Source: Fibrobacteria bacterium AD312 | GTDB taxonomy: Bacteria > Fibrobacterota > Fibrobacteria > Fibrobacterales > Fibrobacteraceae | DNA length: 64,000 bases | Assembly: GCA_001462345.1 (NCBI GenBank) | Contig: LIUM01000002.1 | Location: 1 to 64,000 of the forward strand | Reading direction: 5' to 3' | In this document: positions 32,754-41,921 of the stretch, piece after piece | How the letters are laid out: each line of letters opens with the position of its first letter | How positions within the stretch are numbered: the stretch's first letter is position 1 | Translations under genes and position numbers: made by a program | The notes under the pieces: generated by a model | Told to the model about the DNA's origin: nothing | Databases searched by the model: none | What the model saw: the letters and a program-made list of their open reading frames with translations, nothing else

Positions 32754-35132
32754 TTAAAGCCCATGTTTGACTCGATCTTTAACCTCTGATTTTTTGGCAT
32801 CATTAAAGCGCTCTAATGTGCCTACTAAATAACCTGTAATTCGACGAATGCGTTCAAATTTCGCTCCTTCAGATTCTTTGGCATGACACTTAGGACATTC
32901 ATCTCCTATTATGCCTGTATAAGAGCATTCTGGATGACGATCTAAAGGATGGTTTATAGAGCTATATCCCATTCCAGATTTTGCCATGACCCGAATAATC
33001 TTTTCAAAGGCGTCTAGATTATGGCTTGGATTGCCATCTAGTTCGATATAGCTGATATGGCCCGCATTGGTGAGCGCATGATAAGGAGCCTCTATTTCAA
33101 TTTTATGAAGAGCATTTGTCTTGTAATAAACAGGAACATGGAACGAATTGGTATAATAGTCTTTATCCGTAACACCTACTATTTCTCCAAATCGTTTGCG
33201 ATCCATTCGAACAAAACGTCCAGAAAGACCTTCTGCTGGTGTTGCAAGTAAAGAGAAATTGAGTTTCAATCGTTCACTTTCGGCATCACAAAAATCACGC
33301 ATGTGCTTGATAATTTTCAAGCCTAGCTTTTGTGATTCATCGGATTCTCCATGGTGTTTACCTGTCAAAGCAATGAGCGTTTCAGCAAGACCAATAAAAC
33401 CAATAGAAAGAGTGCCATGCTTAATGACTTCACGAACTTCATCGTTCCAGTCTAATTGATCTGAATCAATCCAAACGCCTTGTCCCATTAAGAATGGAAA
33501 GTTCTTTACTTTTTTACGGCACTGGACTTCAAAACGTTCTAACAACTGATCTCGGACGAGCTCTAAAATACGATCTAATTCTTTAAAAAAGAGTTCTTGA
33601 CTTCCATTGAGTTTAATTGCAATTCGAGGTAAGTTAATGGAAGTAAAACTAAGGTTTCCACGACCAAACGTGATTTCTCTTGTTGGATCTACAATATTAC
33701 CAATCACACGAGTCCTACAACCCATATAGGCAATTTCAGTTTCTGGATGCCCTGGTTTATAATACTGGAGATTAAATGGAGCATCTTGATAGCTAAAATT
33801 AGGGAACAAACGTTTAGCACTTACGCGACAAGCAAGCTTAAATAAATCATAATTAGGATCTCCTGGATTTAAGTTGATCCCTTCTTTTACTCTAAAGATT
33901 TGTATTGGAAAAATAGCCGTTTCCCCAGCACCTAAACCCTCTTCTGTAGTTAGCAATAAATTGCGCATCAACATACGTGCTTCTGGTTCAACACATAATC
34001 CATAGTTTATACTTGAAAACGGCGTCTGTGCTCCAGCTCGGCTATGCATACTATTTAAATTATGAACAAAAGCTTCCATGGCTTGGAAAGTTGTTTTATC
34101 TGTTTCTTGATAAGCTTGTTTTTGAGCGAAGGCCTGAGCCTTAGAAACAATATCACTGGAGAAGTTTTTGACTAATTCTTTGGCTTCATATTCATGAAAT
34201 GTAGGATTCGGTTCTAAGGTAGGGTAAATTCCTAATTCTCCAAGTTCCAAGTGAAGTTTCTTGACTATTTCAGTAATCACAGATTCGTCAGATTCTGTCA
34301 TTATTTTCAAAGCTTTGATTAGGTTTGAAGTGTAAAACTTGCGGTAAGAAATACGAACACCATTGGCTAAGGCATAATCAAAGTTAGGAACGGATTGACC
34401 ACCATGTTGATCATTCTGATTGCTTTGAATAGCAATTGCAGCTAGGGCAGCATAGCTTCGAATATCTCTTGGAGCACGTAAATGACCGTGACCTGTATTA
34501 AAGCCTCCTTCGAACAAATGATTTAAATCAATTTGGCAACAAGTCATTGTCAATGAATAAAAATCTAGGTCATGAATATGAATATCTCCATCTTGATGCG
34601 CCATAGAATGCTCTGGCTTTAACATGACCATAGTATAAAAATGCTTTGCCCCTTCGGAACCATATTTTAACATGGTTCCCATAGCGGTATCGCCATCAAT
34701 ATTTGCATTTTCTCTTTTTAAGTCTGACTTTTCTGCATCACTAAAAGTGATATCATGTAACGTTCGCATTAATCGTGTATTGAGTTCTCGAATGCGGGAA
34801 CGTTCAGCCCTATATAGAATATATCGTTTAGCAGTTTCTAAAAAGCCTTGCTCGACTAAAACATGTTCAACAGCATCTTGAATATCCTCGATACCAGGTT
34901 GTTGTTGCCCTTGAGATTCTATATGATTGACTACAGCAATGGCTAGGTTCAAAGACGTTGATTCTAAAGCATCTTCTGGGTTTGTTTTAATCAAACTGAG
35001 CTGTTGTTCATCATCTTTTAAACGTTCATCTAATTCACCAGAAGCCCGAATTGCTTTAGCAATAGCTCCAGCAATCTTCTCTATATTAAAGGGCTTTTCG
35101 CGACCATCGCGCTTTTTTACTTTTAAAATCAT
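32754..35132 (-). CDS. nrdD: anaerobic ribonucleoside-triphosphate reductase NrdD
   Basis: NrdD reduces NTPs to dNTPs without oxygen using a glycyl radical. The 792-residue product starts with an ATP-cone (KKRDGREKPFNIEKIAGAIAKA) that senses ATP/dATP. The catalytic core contains GQSVPNFD and the loop FGRGNLSFTSINLPR. The C-terminal end carries the zinc cysteines (CSYTGIIGDECPKC) and the radical site RITGYLVG with Gly767. It is the first gene of nrdDG. A candidate NrdR-like site lies upstream. The pair argues for anaerobic growth. Confidence 0.95.
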   Translation of the reverse strand: MILKVKKRDGREKPFNIEKIAGAIAKAIRASGELDERLKDDEQQLSLIKTNPEDALESTSLNLAIAVVNHIESQGQQQPGIEDIQDAVEHVLVEQGFLETAKRYILYRAERSRIRELNTRLMRTLHDITFSDAEKSDLKRENANIDGDTAMGTMLKYGSEGAKHFYTMVMLKPEHSMAHQDGDIHIHDLDFYSLTMTCCQIDLNHLFEGGFNTGHGHLRAPRDIRSYAALAAIAIQSNQNDQHGGQSVPNFDYALANGVRISYRKFYTSNLIKALKIMTESDESVITEIVKKLHLELGELGIYPTLEPNPTFHEYEAKELVKNFSSDIVSKAQAFAQKQAYQETDKTTFQAMEAFVHNLNSMHSRAGAQTPFSSINYGLCVEPEARMLMRNLLLTTEEGLGAGETAIFPIQIFRVKEGINLNPGDPNYDLFKLACRVSAKRLFPNFSYQDAPFNLQYYKPGHPETEIAYMGCRTRVIGNIVDPTREITFGRGNLSFTSINLPRIAIKLNGSQELFFKELDRILELVRDQLLERFEVQCRKKVKNFPFLMGQGVWIDSDQLDWNDEVREVIKHGTLSIGFIGLAETLIALTGKHHGESDESQKLGLKIIKHMRDFCDAESERLKLNFSLLATPAEGLSGRFVRMDRKRFGEIVGVTDKDYYTNSFHVPVYYKTNALHKIEIEAPYHALTNAGHISYIELDGNPSHNLDAFEKIIRVMAKSGMGYSSINHPLDRHPECSYTGIIGDECPKCHAKESEGAKFERIRRITGYLVGTLERFNDAKKSEVKDRVKHGL

Positions 35133-35204
35133 GGTTCCATCCGTTTATTTTTTTTGACCTATTCATCAACATATTGCATATTTTTTAGGTCTTTTCTTTT
35201 TTTA

Positions 35205-35220
35205 ACACTATATATGGAAT
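35205..35220 (-). promoter_or_regulatory. possible NrdR box upstream of nrdD
   Basis: ACACTATATATGGAAT matches 12 of 16 positions of the NrdR consensus ACACWATATATWGTGT, with one half-site nearly perfect. NrdR boxes usually occur in pairs and no convincing second box was seen, so this is only a candidate. Confidence 0.3.
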
Positions 35221-35285
35221 TACAAGATAATAAAAGAACAATAAAAAGAAATACTTATCATTTCTTTTTTTTTACATTATGAAGT

Positions 35286-35813
35286 ATGAATAAAAATACA
35301 CTACTTTTAGTTTCTCACCCCGACTTTTCTAAGTCTAAGATTAATAAAGCGTTAGCTGAAATTGCTAGTCAAAAGCCAAATATTATCGTAAGGCATCTTG
35401 ACGAAATACAAAAAGAAAATCGTTATTTTCTAGAAGAAGAATTTGCTTTATTAAAAAGCGTTTCATCCATTATTTGGCAATTTCCTATCTATTGGTATAA
35501 TGCCCCAGCGTCGCTTCGAAATTGGCAAGATCAAATTCTTAGTCCTATTGTTTATGGGCCAGAAAACTTTTTGATGGGGAAAAAACTTCGCGTAGTCTGT
35601 AGTGCAGGAGCAGCAGAAAATACCTTTTCATCGACTGGCTTAAATCGCTTTACTGCAGAACAAATGCTCTGTCCAATGCAAATGACCACCAACGCTTGTC
35701 GTATGGAATGGCAAAAGCCTTTTATTACTTACGGAGCTAGCACCATTACTGAGGAACAAATCCAAGAAGTGGCTAAGAAGTATTCCACTCTTCTAGATCA
35801 AAACTCTCTTTAA
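35286..35813 (+). CDS. NAD(P)H-dependent flavodoxin-fold oxidoreductase
   Basis: The 175-residue product has the flavodoxin-like fold of the KefF/general stress protein 14/NQO family. It starts with LLLVSHPDFSKSKINKAL (FMN/FAD phosphate loop), has IIWQFPIYWYNAPASLRNWQD (the WQFPIYWYNAPA hallmark) and LRVVCSAGAAE. NAD(P)H-driven reduction of quinones or related electrophiles is likely. It lies divergent to nrdD and convergent to the dcw operon. Confidence 0.85.
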   Translation: MNKNTLLLVSHPDFSKSKINKALAEIASQKPNIIVRHLDEIQKENRYFLEEEFALLKSVSSIIWQFPIYWYNAPASLRNWQDQILSPIVYGPENFLMGKKLRVVCSAGAAENTFSSTGLNRFTAEQMLCPMQMTTNACRMEWQKPFITYGASTITEEQIQEVAKKYSTLLDQNSL

Positions 35814-35817
35814 AAAC

Positions 35818-35862
35818 AAAAAAAGACTACCATGGAGGGAGAACCACGATAGTCTTTTTTGT
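35818..35862 (-). terminator. terminator of the dcw operon (after ftsZ)
   Basis: On the minus strand an AAAAAGACTATCGTGG / CCATGGTAGTCTTTTT stem of about 16 bp, with G-U wobbles, is followed by a T-run. On the plus strand the same hairpin has two mismatches, but its T-run could also serve the oxidoreductase gene. Confidence 0.82.
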
Positions 35863-35867
35863 TGTGG

Positions 35868-35890
35868 TGAAAACATCAAGGGGTTTGATG
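35868..35890. terminator. second AT-rich hairpin between oxidoreductase and ftsZ
   Basis: AAAACATCAA / TTGATGTTTT arms close around GGGGT. It lies 14 bases after the ftsZ stop (35904) on the minus strand; it may be an auxiliary terminator. Confidence 0.45.
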
Positions 35891-35903
35891 TTTTCGGGTA
35901 GTT

Positions 35904-37352
35904 TTAAAAAATTTCAGAATGTTTGTTTACTTCACGGAATATGGTAGGTTGACTATAATCTACCGATTTCTTTTTCAAAGAAAACTCATCTGAATCAAGG
36001 CTGTTCATTTTTTCAGTATTAAGAGAATCCACAGACTCCGTAATTCCAAAATGCGATTCCGTTTGTTCTTCTTCTTCTAAACTGAACGTTCTTAAATCGA
36101 GATTAGATTCATTAAAAGAACTAAACGAGAATAAGTCATCCATTGTTTGGGTCTCTGCCACAGGTTGCTTTTTCACAACTTCTTCTACCATTGGCGCTCT
36201 TGCCATTGCAGAAAAATTAGCAGTTGGACGTGGAGTTGCTTTTTCTACGACGCGTCCACTTGGAGCACTCACTTTAGGCATCGCGATGGTGGCATCCGTT
36301 GGACACGTTGCTGCAGGGGAAGAAGCGACTGGGTTTTTCTCTAAAGGTTTGTAACCAAAACCCGTAGCGATTACAGTAATACTTACCTTATCTCCCAATT
36401 CTGGAATGGTAATATCACCAAAAATCACGGATGGATCATTGGCTTCACCAACGGCACTATAGATGTATTCCATTGCTGTTGAACATTCCTGCATGGTAAA
36501 GTTTTCTCCATGAGAAATATTCACTAAAACACCCGAAGCGCCTTCAATATTAACATCGTCTAAAAGAGGACAATTAATGGCATTCTCTGCCGCACGTAAA
36601 GCACGGTCTTCTCCTTCTGCAATACCTGTACCCATCAAGGCATCTCCGCCATTTTCCATGACTGAGCGAACATCATTAAAGTCTACATGAATGTTTCCAT
36701 GATGAAGCATGATATCACAAACGCCACGTACAGCATTTCCAAGAACCTGATCTACAATAGCAAAAGCTTGTTCTGTAGTCGTTGTCTTATCAATGACTTC
36801 CATAATTTTTTGATTATTAATCACAATGATGGTATCGACACTTTCACGTAAAGAAGAAATACCATTCGCTGCATTACGAGAACGAACAGGTCCTTCAAAT
36901 TTAAATGGAAGAGATACCACAGCAACAGTTAAAATGCCAAGTGATTTTGCGATATCAGCGACAACAGAAGCTGCTCCTGTACCAGTTCCGCCACCCATAC
37001 CAGCAGCTATGAAAACTAAATCTGAACCTTTTAGAGCTTCAGCCACTGTATCTTTGTCTTCCATGATCGCTTTGCGACCCACATCAGGGCGAGCTCCAGC
37101 TCCTAAAGATTTAGTAATCTTCTGGCCTATCGCTATTTTTTGACTAGCTAAGCTGTGTTCAAGCGCTAAGGCATCGGTGTTGATTGCAAGAAAATCAACT
37201 CCAGTGATGTTCATCTTAATCATGCGATTCACGGCGTTTCCACCAGCTCCGCCGACTCCGACGATTTTGATTTTAGCGTTTCCGCTAAGATTTTCTCCAG
37301 CAAGTATGTGAGACTTGCTTTCGATGTTGAGGTAGTTGTTGTTTTCACTCAT
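35904..37352 (-). CDS. ftsZ: cell division protein FtsZ
   Basis: FtsZ is the tubulin-like GTPase that forms the division ring. The start at 37352 (MSENNNYLN) has GGGAG 7 bases ahead; an earlier in-frame start at 37415 lies inside ftsA. The 482-residue product has the tubulin signature GGGTGTGAA near residue 120, the VGVGGAGGNAVNRM start, and the T7 loop NVDFNDVR-type VDFNDVRSV. The C-terminal linker is long (about 130 residues, acidic) and ends in YSQPTIFREVNKHSEIF, the position of the conserved tail that binds FtsA. The protein is about 90 residues longer than a typical FtsZ because of the linker. It is the last gene of the dcw operon. Confidence 0.95.
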   Translation of the reverse strand: MSENNNYLNIESKSHILAGENLSGNAKIKIVGVGGAGGNAVNRMIKMNITGVDFLAINTDALALEHSLASQKIAIGQKITKSLGAGARPDVGRKAIMEDKDTVAEALKGSDLVFIAAGMGGGTGTGAASVVADIAKSLGILTVAVVSLPFKFEGPVRSRNAANGISSLRESVDTIIVINNQKIMEVIDKTTTTEQAFAIVDQVLGNAVRGVCDIMLHHGNIHVDFNDVRSVMENGGDALMGTGIAEGEDRALRAAENAINCPLLDDVNIEGASGVLVNISHGENFTMQECSTAMEYIYSAVGEANDPSVIFGDITIPELGDKVSITVIATGFGYKPLEKNPVASSPAATCPTDATIAMPKVSAPSGRVVEKATPRPTANFSAMARAPMVEEVVKKQPVAETQTMDDLFSFSSFNESNLDLRTFSLEEEEQTESHFGITESVDSLNTEKMNSLDSDEFSLKKKSVDYSQPTIFREVNKHSEIF

Positions 37353-37371
37353 ATTGATCTCCCTATTGAGT

Positions 37372-38631
37372 TTAGATGTAATTTTTAATGACTTGTATAA
37401 TTCGACGAATTGCAATTTTTAATGATCCGACAATGACTTGTGAACCCGTCTCACCTTTAGTTTTTTCTCTCGTTTTAGCTGCATAGTGAAGTAACCCCAC
37501 TCCTACAGAAAATGATGGCTTTGCCAAAGAATCACCAAGACCCACAACTTGTTTAGGTTGACCTAAACGAACTGGCTTCTTGAAAATACTCTCTGCTAGT
37601 TGGACAATGCCTTCTGTGGCACTTGTACCACCTGTCAACACAATGCCTGCTCCAATGATTTTATCTAATTGACGTTTCTGCAAATTTTCTGCAATGAGTC
37701 CAAGTATTTCACTTAAACGAGCATGCATTACTTTTGCTAAACGCTCTTGTGAACAAGGAACAATCCCTCGGTCACCAATGCCAGGAACAGGAATTACTTC
37801 TGAGTTTAATACATTAGAAAGAGTTACCGTTCCATATTTTTTCTTGATTTCTTCTGCACGAGCAATTGAAATAGGCAAATCAAAGCTCTTAGCGATATCA
37901 CTCGTAATAATATTACCAGCTAAATCAAGAGATACAGAATAACATACGGCATCTTCATAAAAGACAGCTAAATCTGCAGAAGTAGCACCAATGTCTATAA
38001 TAGCAACACCAAGTTCTCGTTCTTCATCATGTAAAATGGCATATGCCGCTGCTAAAGGCTCTAAAACTACCGACTTTATTTCAAAGCCAGCCTTTTCAAC
38101 ACTCTTTTTGTGATTCTGCAAGTTTAATGATTTGGCGGCGACTATTTGCACTTCTGCGTCTAAACGAACACCACTCATCCCTATTGGATTTTTGATTCCT
38201 TGTAAATCATCTAAAGAATAACTTCTTGGGAAAATATGAAGTATTTCACCTGCTGTAGAAGGTAAAGTACTCGCATGTTTAATCACGGCAGCCACATGGG
38301 ATTCTTTTACTTCATTTTTTGAAGGATCCAGAGTGACTCCGCCTTTCGATTTTAAGCAAGTAATATAATCGCCTGCCACACCGACATAAACTTCTTTTAC
38401 ATCAAAACCCGTCATGGTTTCTGCTTCTTTGACAGCACTACCAATGGATGAGATTAGAAAATCCAAATCAGAAATTGGATTCTTTTTTAATTCCTTCACA
38501 CCAAAACCAAGAACACGTACTTGATTTTGATTTTCTAGCATACCTATAAAAACAGCTATTTTAGAGCCACCAATATCTAGGCCTACAATGATATTATCTT
38601 TATTCATTGTCATTTTATTTTTGTCATCCAT
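37372..38631 (-). CDS. ftsA: cell division protein FtsA
   Basis: FtsA is the actin-like protein that tethers FtsZ to the membrane. The 419-residue product shows IIVGLDIGGSKIAVFIG (phosphate 1), the second phosphate loop IIDIGATSADLAVF and GIVLTGGTSATEG. The C-terminal tail has SLKIAIRRIIQVIKNYI, an amphipathic helix expected to be the membrane anchor. The ATG at 38631 has AGAGG 7 bases upstream and overlaps the ftsQ stop by 8 bases; an in-frame ATG at 38649 lacks a ribosome site. Confidence 0.94.
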   Translation of the reverse strand: MDDKNKMTMNKDNIIVGLDIGGSKIAVFIGMLENQNQVRVLGFGVKELKKNPISDLDFLISSIGSAVKEAETMTGFDVKEVYVGVAGDYITCLKSKGGVTLDPSKNEVKESHVAAVIKHASTLPSTAGEILHIFPRSYSLDDLQGIKNPIGMSGVRLDAEVQIVAAKSLNLQNHKKSVEKAGFEIKSVVLEPLAAAYAILHDEERELGVAIIDIGATSADLAVFYEDAVCYSVSLDLAGNIITSDIAKSFDLPISIARAEEIKKKYGTVTLSNVLNSEVIPVPGIGDRGIVPCSQERLAKVMHARLSEILGLIAENLQKRQLDKIIGAGIVLTGGTSATEGIVQLAESIFKKPVRLGQPKQVVGLGDSLAKPSFSVGVGLLHYAAKTREKTKGETGSQVIVGSLKIAIRRIIQVIKNYI

Positions 38632-39466
38632 CACTATACCTCTTTTCATAAGGTTTTATATAGGCAAACCCATTAAAACGCATATCTACAATACTTGCTG
38701 TTTTTAAGTCAGAAGAAAAGCCTTGTATTAATTGCTTATACTGATCAAATTGTTTTTCTTCCCAATTCCTTAAAGGGAACAGCGTTTTAAATTCAACATC
38801 TTTAAAAAACACTTCTATCGCATATTCTTCTTTATTAACACCTATCTGCGATACTTTTCGATACAGAAACTCATCTTTTGCCTTCATTGCACTTAGAAAG
38901 GTTCCTATTTGTTTCATCTCTTCTTCATCCATTAAATCCACTACAGGCAATTGATATGCCGATGATATGGCTGTAGGTAAAACTTTTGCTCGTTCTGAAA
39001 AAACCTTCCAATTATTTTTATCAAAAGAAATCATTAATGGTGTGGCTTCTTCTAATACGATTTCAAGCGTAGAAGGAAAAGAAGTCGTAACCACTGCAGA
39101 ATGAACTAAAGGTAACGTTAATAGATGTTTTTTTATGGAGTCCACGTGAACTTCAGACATGGGCATTCCCACTTCTATTCGAGACGCTAAGATTAGTTCT
39201 TCCCAAGTTAGCATACGATTGCCATTAATTTGAATTGTTTTTAAGGATCTCCATTCTTTTGGGTTTAAATCTTTTAAGTAATAACGCCCTTGCCATAAAG
39301 CACCACCAAGAACCAATAAAACTAAAACAAAAATCCAACCTTTTCGACTCAACCATTTAAAACTACCGCCAACGCTTTTTTTAAGCTTTTCTTGGCGACG
39401 TTCTTTTCGCATCACTTCGTTATAACCTAAACGACGTTTGCTAAAGATGGTTTTATCTCGACTCAA
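38624..39466 (-). CDS. ftsQ: cell division protein FtsQ (POTRA domain)
   Basis: The 280-residue bitopic protein has a basic cytoplasmic N-terminus, one membrane segment at about residues 45-61 (WIFVLVLLVLGGALW) and a periplasmic POTRA/FtsQ region beginning with LKTIQINGNRMLTWEEL. It links early and late divisome parts through FtsB/FtsL. It seems to start with TTG at 39466: GGAGG lies 7 bases upstream and the TTGA overlaps the murC stop. No comparable ATG exists nearby. Confidence 0.88.
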   Translation of the reverse strand: MSRDKTIFSKRRLGYNEVMRKERRQEKLKKSVGGSFKWLSRKGWIFVLVLLVLGGALWQGRYYLKDLNPKEWRSLKTIQINGNRMLTWEELILASRIEVGMPMSEVHVDSIKKHLLTLPLVHSAVVTTSFPSTLEIVLEEATPLMISFDKNNWKVFSERAKVLPTAISSAYQLPVVDLMDEEEMKQIGTFLSAMKAKDEFLYRKVSQIGVNKEEYAIEVFFKDVEFKTLFPLRNWEEKQFDQYKQLIQGFSSDLKTASIVDMRFNGFAYIKPYEKRYSDG

Positions 39467-40845
39467 ATTTCATCCTCCAATAATTCTTTTCCAAGCAACC
39501 AAACATTACCTGCACCCATAAAAACAACGATGTCTTTTTCTGTCAATTCTTTTTTCAACGCACTCAAAGCATTTTCTTTTGCCCCAATAAAGCGAGCATC
39601 TCGATGCCCTCTATTAAGAGCACTTTGTACCACTAATCCTCCAGTGACACCTTCAATTGGCTTTTCTCTAGCTGGATAAATATCACAACCAAATAAGATA
39701 TCACAATTACCAAAAGCCGTTCCAAAAGATTCATGATGATCTCTTGTTCTAGAAAATAGATGCGGTTGAAAAACAACAATCAGACGACGGTCTGGGAAAG
39801 CCTCTCTAAACCCTTGAAGTGTCGCCGCCACTTCTGTTGGATGATGAGCATAATCATTATAAACAAGAGCCCCTTTATAATCTCCCATATATTCAAAACG
39901 ACGATGAACGCCTTCAAATGAGGAAATAGCTTCACTAATGAAGTTTAAAGGGACTTGTTCTTCTACAGCCAAAGCAATGGATGCTGTAGCGTTCAATATA
40001 TTATGTCTTCCTGGAATCTTTATTTTAAATGAGCTCAAAAATTCATTGTTTTTATAAACGTCAAAAGCGAAATACCCTTGATCAGGCCTCAAATTTTCAA
40101 TACGATACATGGCTTGACGACTAAAACCATAAGTGATTATAGGCTTTGTTAAACGAGACAAAATAGACTGTACATTTGGATCATCTAAACATACAATGGC
40201 CTGTCCATAAAATGGAACTTTATTTGCAAATTCAACAAAAGCATTTTTTATTTCTTCTAAATTTTTATAAGTATCCAAATGATCTTCATCAATATTGGTA
40301 ATGATTGCAGAGCTAGGCATCATCGAAAGGAAGCTTCGATCAAACTCATCACTTTCGGCTATTAAATAAGAACCTCGGCCCACTTTTGCTCCACTACCCT
40401 TTCCCTTAACAATACCACCTACAATGACTGTAGGGTCTAATCCCGCTTTTTCCCATATTGCGCCAACCATAGAAGTCGTTGTCGTTTTGCCATGAGTACC
40501 AGCAATCGCTAAGGTGTATTTTAAGCGCATTAATTCGCCAAGCATTTCTGCTCGACGTATAATTGGGATTCGGCGTGTCTTTGCTTCTACTAATTCAGGA
40601 TTATCTTGATGTACTGCGGATGAGTAAACAACTAAGTCGGCATTTTCAACATTTTTTGCTTCATGAATAGAGTCAATATGAACACCTAATTTTTTAAGGT
40701 ATTGAATAGGTTCTCCATCTCCAGTATCAGAGCCCGTTACAATAAAACCATTTTCATGCAATACTTCTGCAATCCCAGACATACCGGCACCGCCAATACC
40801 TACAAAATGAAGACGCTGTATGCGTTTACGATTCATAAATTTCAT
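39463..40845 (-). CDS. murC: UDP-N-acetylmuramate-L-alanine ligase MurC
   Basis: MurC adds L-Ala to UDP-MurNAc with ATP. The 460-residue product shows HFVGIGGAGMSGIAEVL (N-terminal UDP-binding), the ATP loop GTHGKTTTTSM, and YNDYAHHPTEV near the C-terminal domain. The ATG overlaps the murG stop by 4 bases. Confidence 0.97.
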   Translation of the reverse strand: MKFMNRKRIQRLHFVGIGGAGMSGIAEVLHENGFIVTGSDTGDGEPIQYLKKLGVHIDSIHEAKNVENADLVVYSSAVHQDNPELVEAKTRRIPIIRRAEMLGELMRLKYTLAIAGTHGKTTTTSMVGAIWEKAGLDPTVIVGGIVKGKGSGAKVGRGSYLIAESDEFDRSFLSMMPSSAIITNIDEDHLDTYKNLEEIKNAFVEFANKVPFYGQAIVCLDDPNVQSILSRLTKPIITYGFSRQAMYRIENLRPDQGYFAFDVYKNNEFLSSFKIKIPGRHNILNATASIALAVEEQVPLNFISEAISSFEGVHRRFEYMGDYKGALVYNDYAHHPTEVAATLQGFREAFPDRRLIVVFQPHLFSRTRDHHESFGTAFGNCDILFGCDIYPAREKPIEGVTGGLVVQSALNRGHRDARFIGAKENALSALKKELTEKDIVVFMGAGNVWLLGKELLEDEI

Positions 40846-41921
40846 AAATCACACTCCTTCTTCAATATGATTTCGGCAATTTTATCGGCAGCATCTGGAG
40901 CGCCTAATTTTTGAGCGGCTTTTGACATTTGCTCTAATTTTGATGGACTAGCGAGCAATTCTTCTACTTTATCCCATAGTTCATTTGAATCGCTATCCAG
41001 TTCCACCAAACAAGCACCACTATGTTCAACAGCACGGGCATTGTGCTCTTGATGATTTGCTGTAGCATGTGGGTACGGAAGTAAAATCGACGGTTTTCCA
41101 AAAGCCAGAATTTCAGCTAACGTGGATGCTCCTGCTCGACTAATAATCAAATCGGCATGAGCCATATAGGCATAAATATTATCTAAAAAGGAACATATGG
41201 TTACGTTTGGTAAAATGCCTAAGCGATCATGCAAAGCGTCGACATTTTTTGCACCCGCTTGCCAAACGACAGAGATATCATCTCGTGATGTAATTCGTCC
41301 AATGGATTCTTCTATTTTATTATTAATACCAACGGCACCTTGAGAGCCGCCCACAATAAAGACCGCTTTTTTACCTTTAGAATACTCCGCAGGACGAGCT
41401 AATGTTTCTACTGCTGGTAATTCACGAACAGGATTTCCAAGCACTTTTACATTAGGGTGTTGAAATGCTTTAACAGCATCTTCAGAGGTCACAAAAATCA
41501 TAGAAGCATAACGGGAACCATATTTATTCGCAACCCCAGCAACGGCATTTTGCTCTTGAATATAAATTGGTTTTCCTAAACGCCCAGCAGCAAGTACTAT
41601 AGGGAAAGAAACATATCCACCAGTAGCTACAATTACATCTGGATTAATTTGTTGTATCAGATGTTTTGCATGAACATAAGACTTACTCAATTTAAAAGGC
41701 AAGGCCAGATTACGAACAAAACTTCCACGCCGTAAAGGTTCTGCTGTCATTTCATAAAACGGCCAATGAGGAGAAACTAGTCGTTGCTCCATGGAATTGG
41801 CACGGCCTGCAAAAGAAATTTCTTGAATGCCTTTCTTTTTTAAGCTTTCTGCAATCGCGAGGGCTGGAAAGACATGTCCACCAGTACCACCACAAACAAA
41901 TAAAAACCGTTTCTGTTTCAT
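40842..41921 (-). CDS. murG: UDP-N-acetylglucosamine transferase MurG
   Basis: MurG adds GlcNAc to lipid I on the cytoplasmic face of the membrane, giving lipid II. The 359-residue GT-B enzyme has the N-terminal GGTGGHVFPALAIAE loop and FVCGGTGGH, the HEQNAVAGVANK-type QEQNAVAGVANKYGS and the C-terminal SRAGASTLAEILAFGKPSI donor motif. It overlaps ftsW and murC by 4 bases each. Confidence 0.97.
   Translation of the reverse strand: MKQKRFLFVCGGTGGHVFPALAIAESLKKKGIQEISFAGRANSMEQRLVSPHWPFYEMTAEPLRRGSFVRNLALPFKLSKSYVHAKHLIQQINPDVIVATGGYVSFPIVLAAGRLGKPIYIQEQNAVAGVANKYGSRYASMIFVTSEDAVKAFQHPNVKVLGNPVRELPAVETLARPAEYSKGKKAVFIVGGSQGAVGINNKIEESIGRITSRDDISVVWQAGAKNVDALHDRLGILPNVTICSFLDNIYAYMAHADLIISRAGASTLAEILAFGKPSILLPYPHATANHQEHNARAVEHSGACLVELDSDSNELWDKVEELLASPSKLEQMSKAAQKLGAPDAADKIAEIILKKECDL

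Noticed and set aside
41795-41815. TGGCAC followed by TGCA inside murG, sigma-54-like
   Set aside because: The spacing between the two halves is wrong and it lies inside a coding region.
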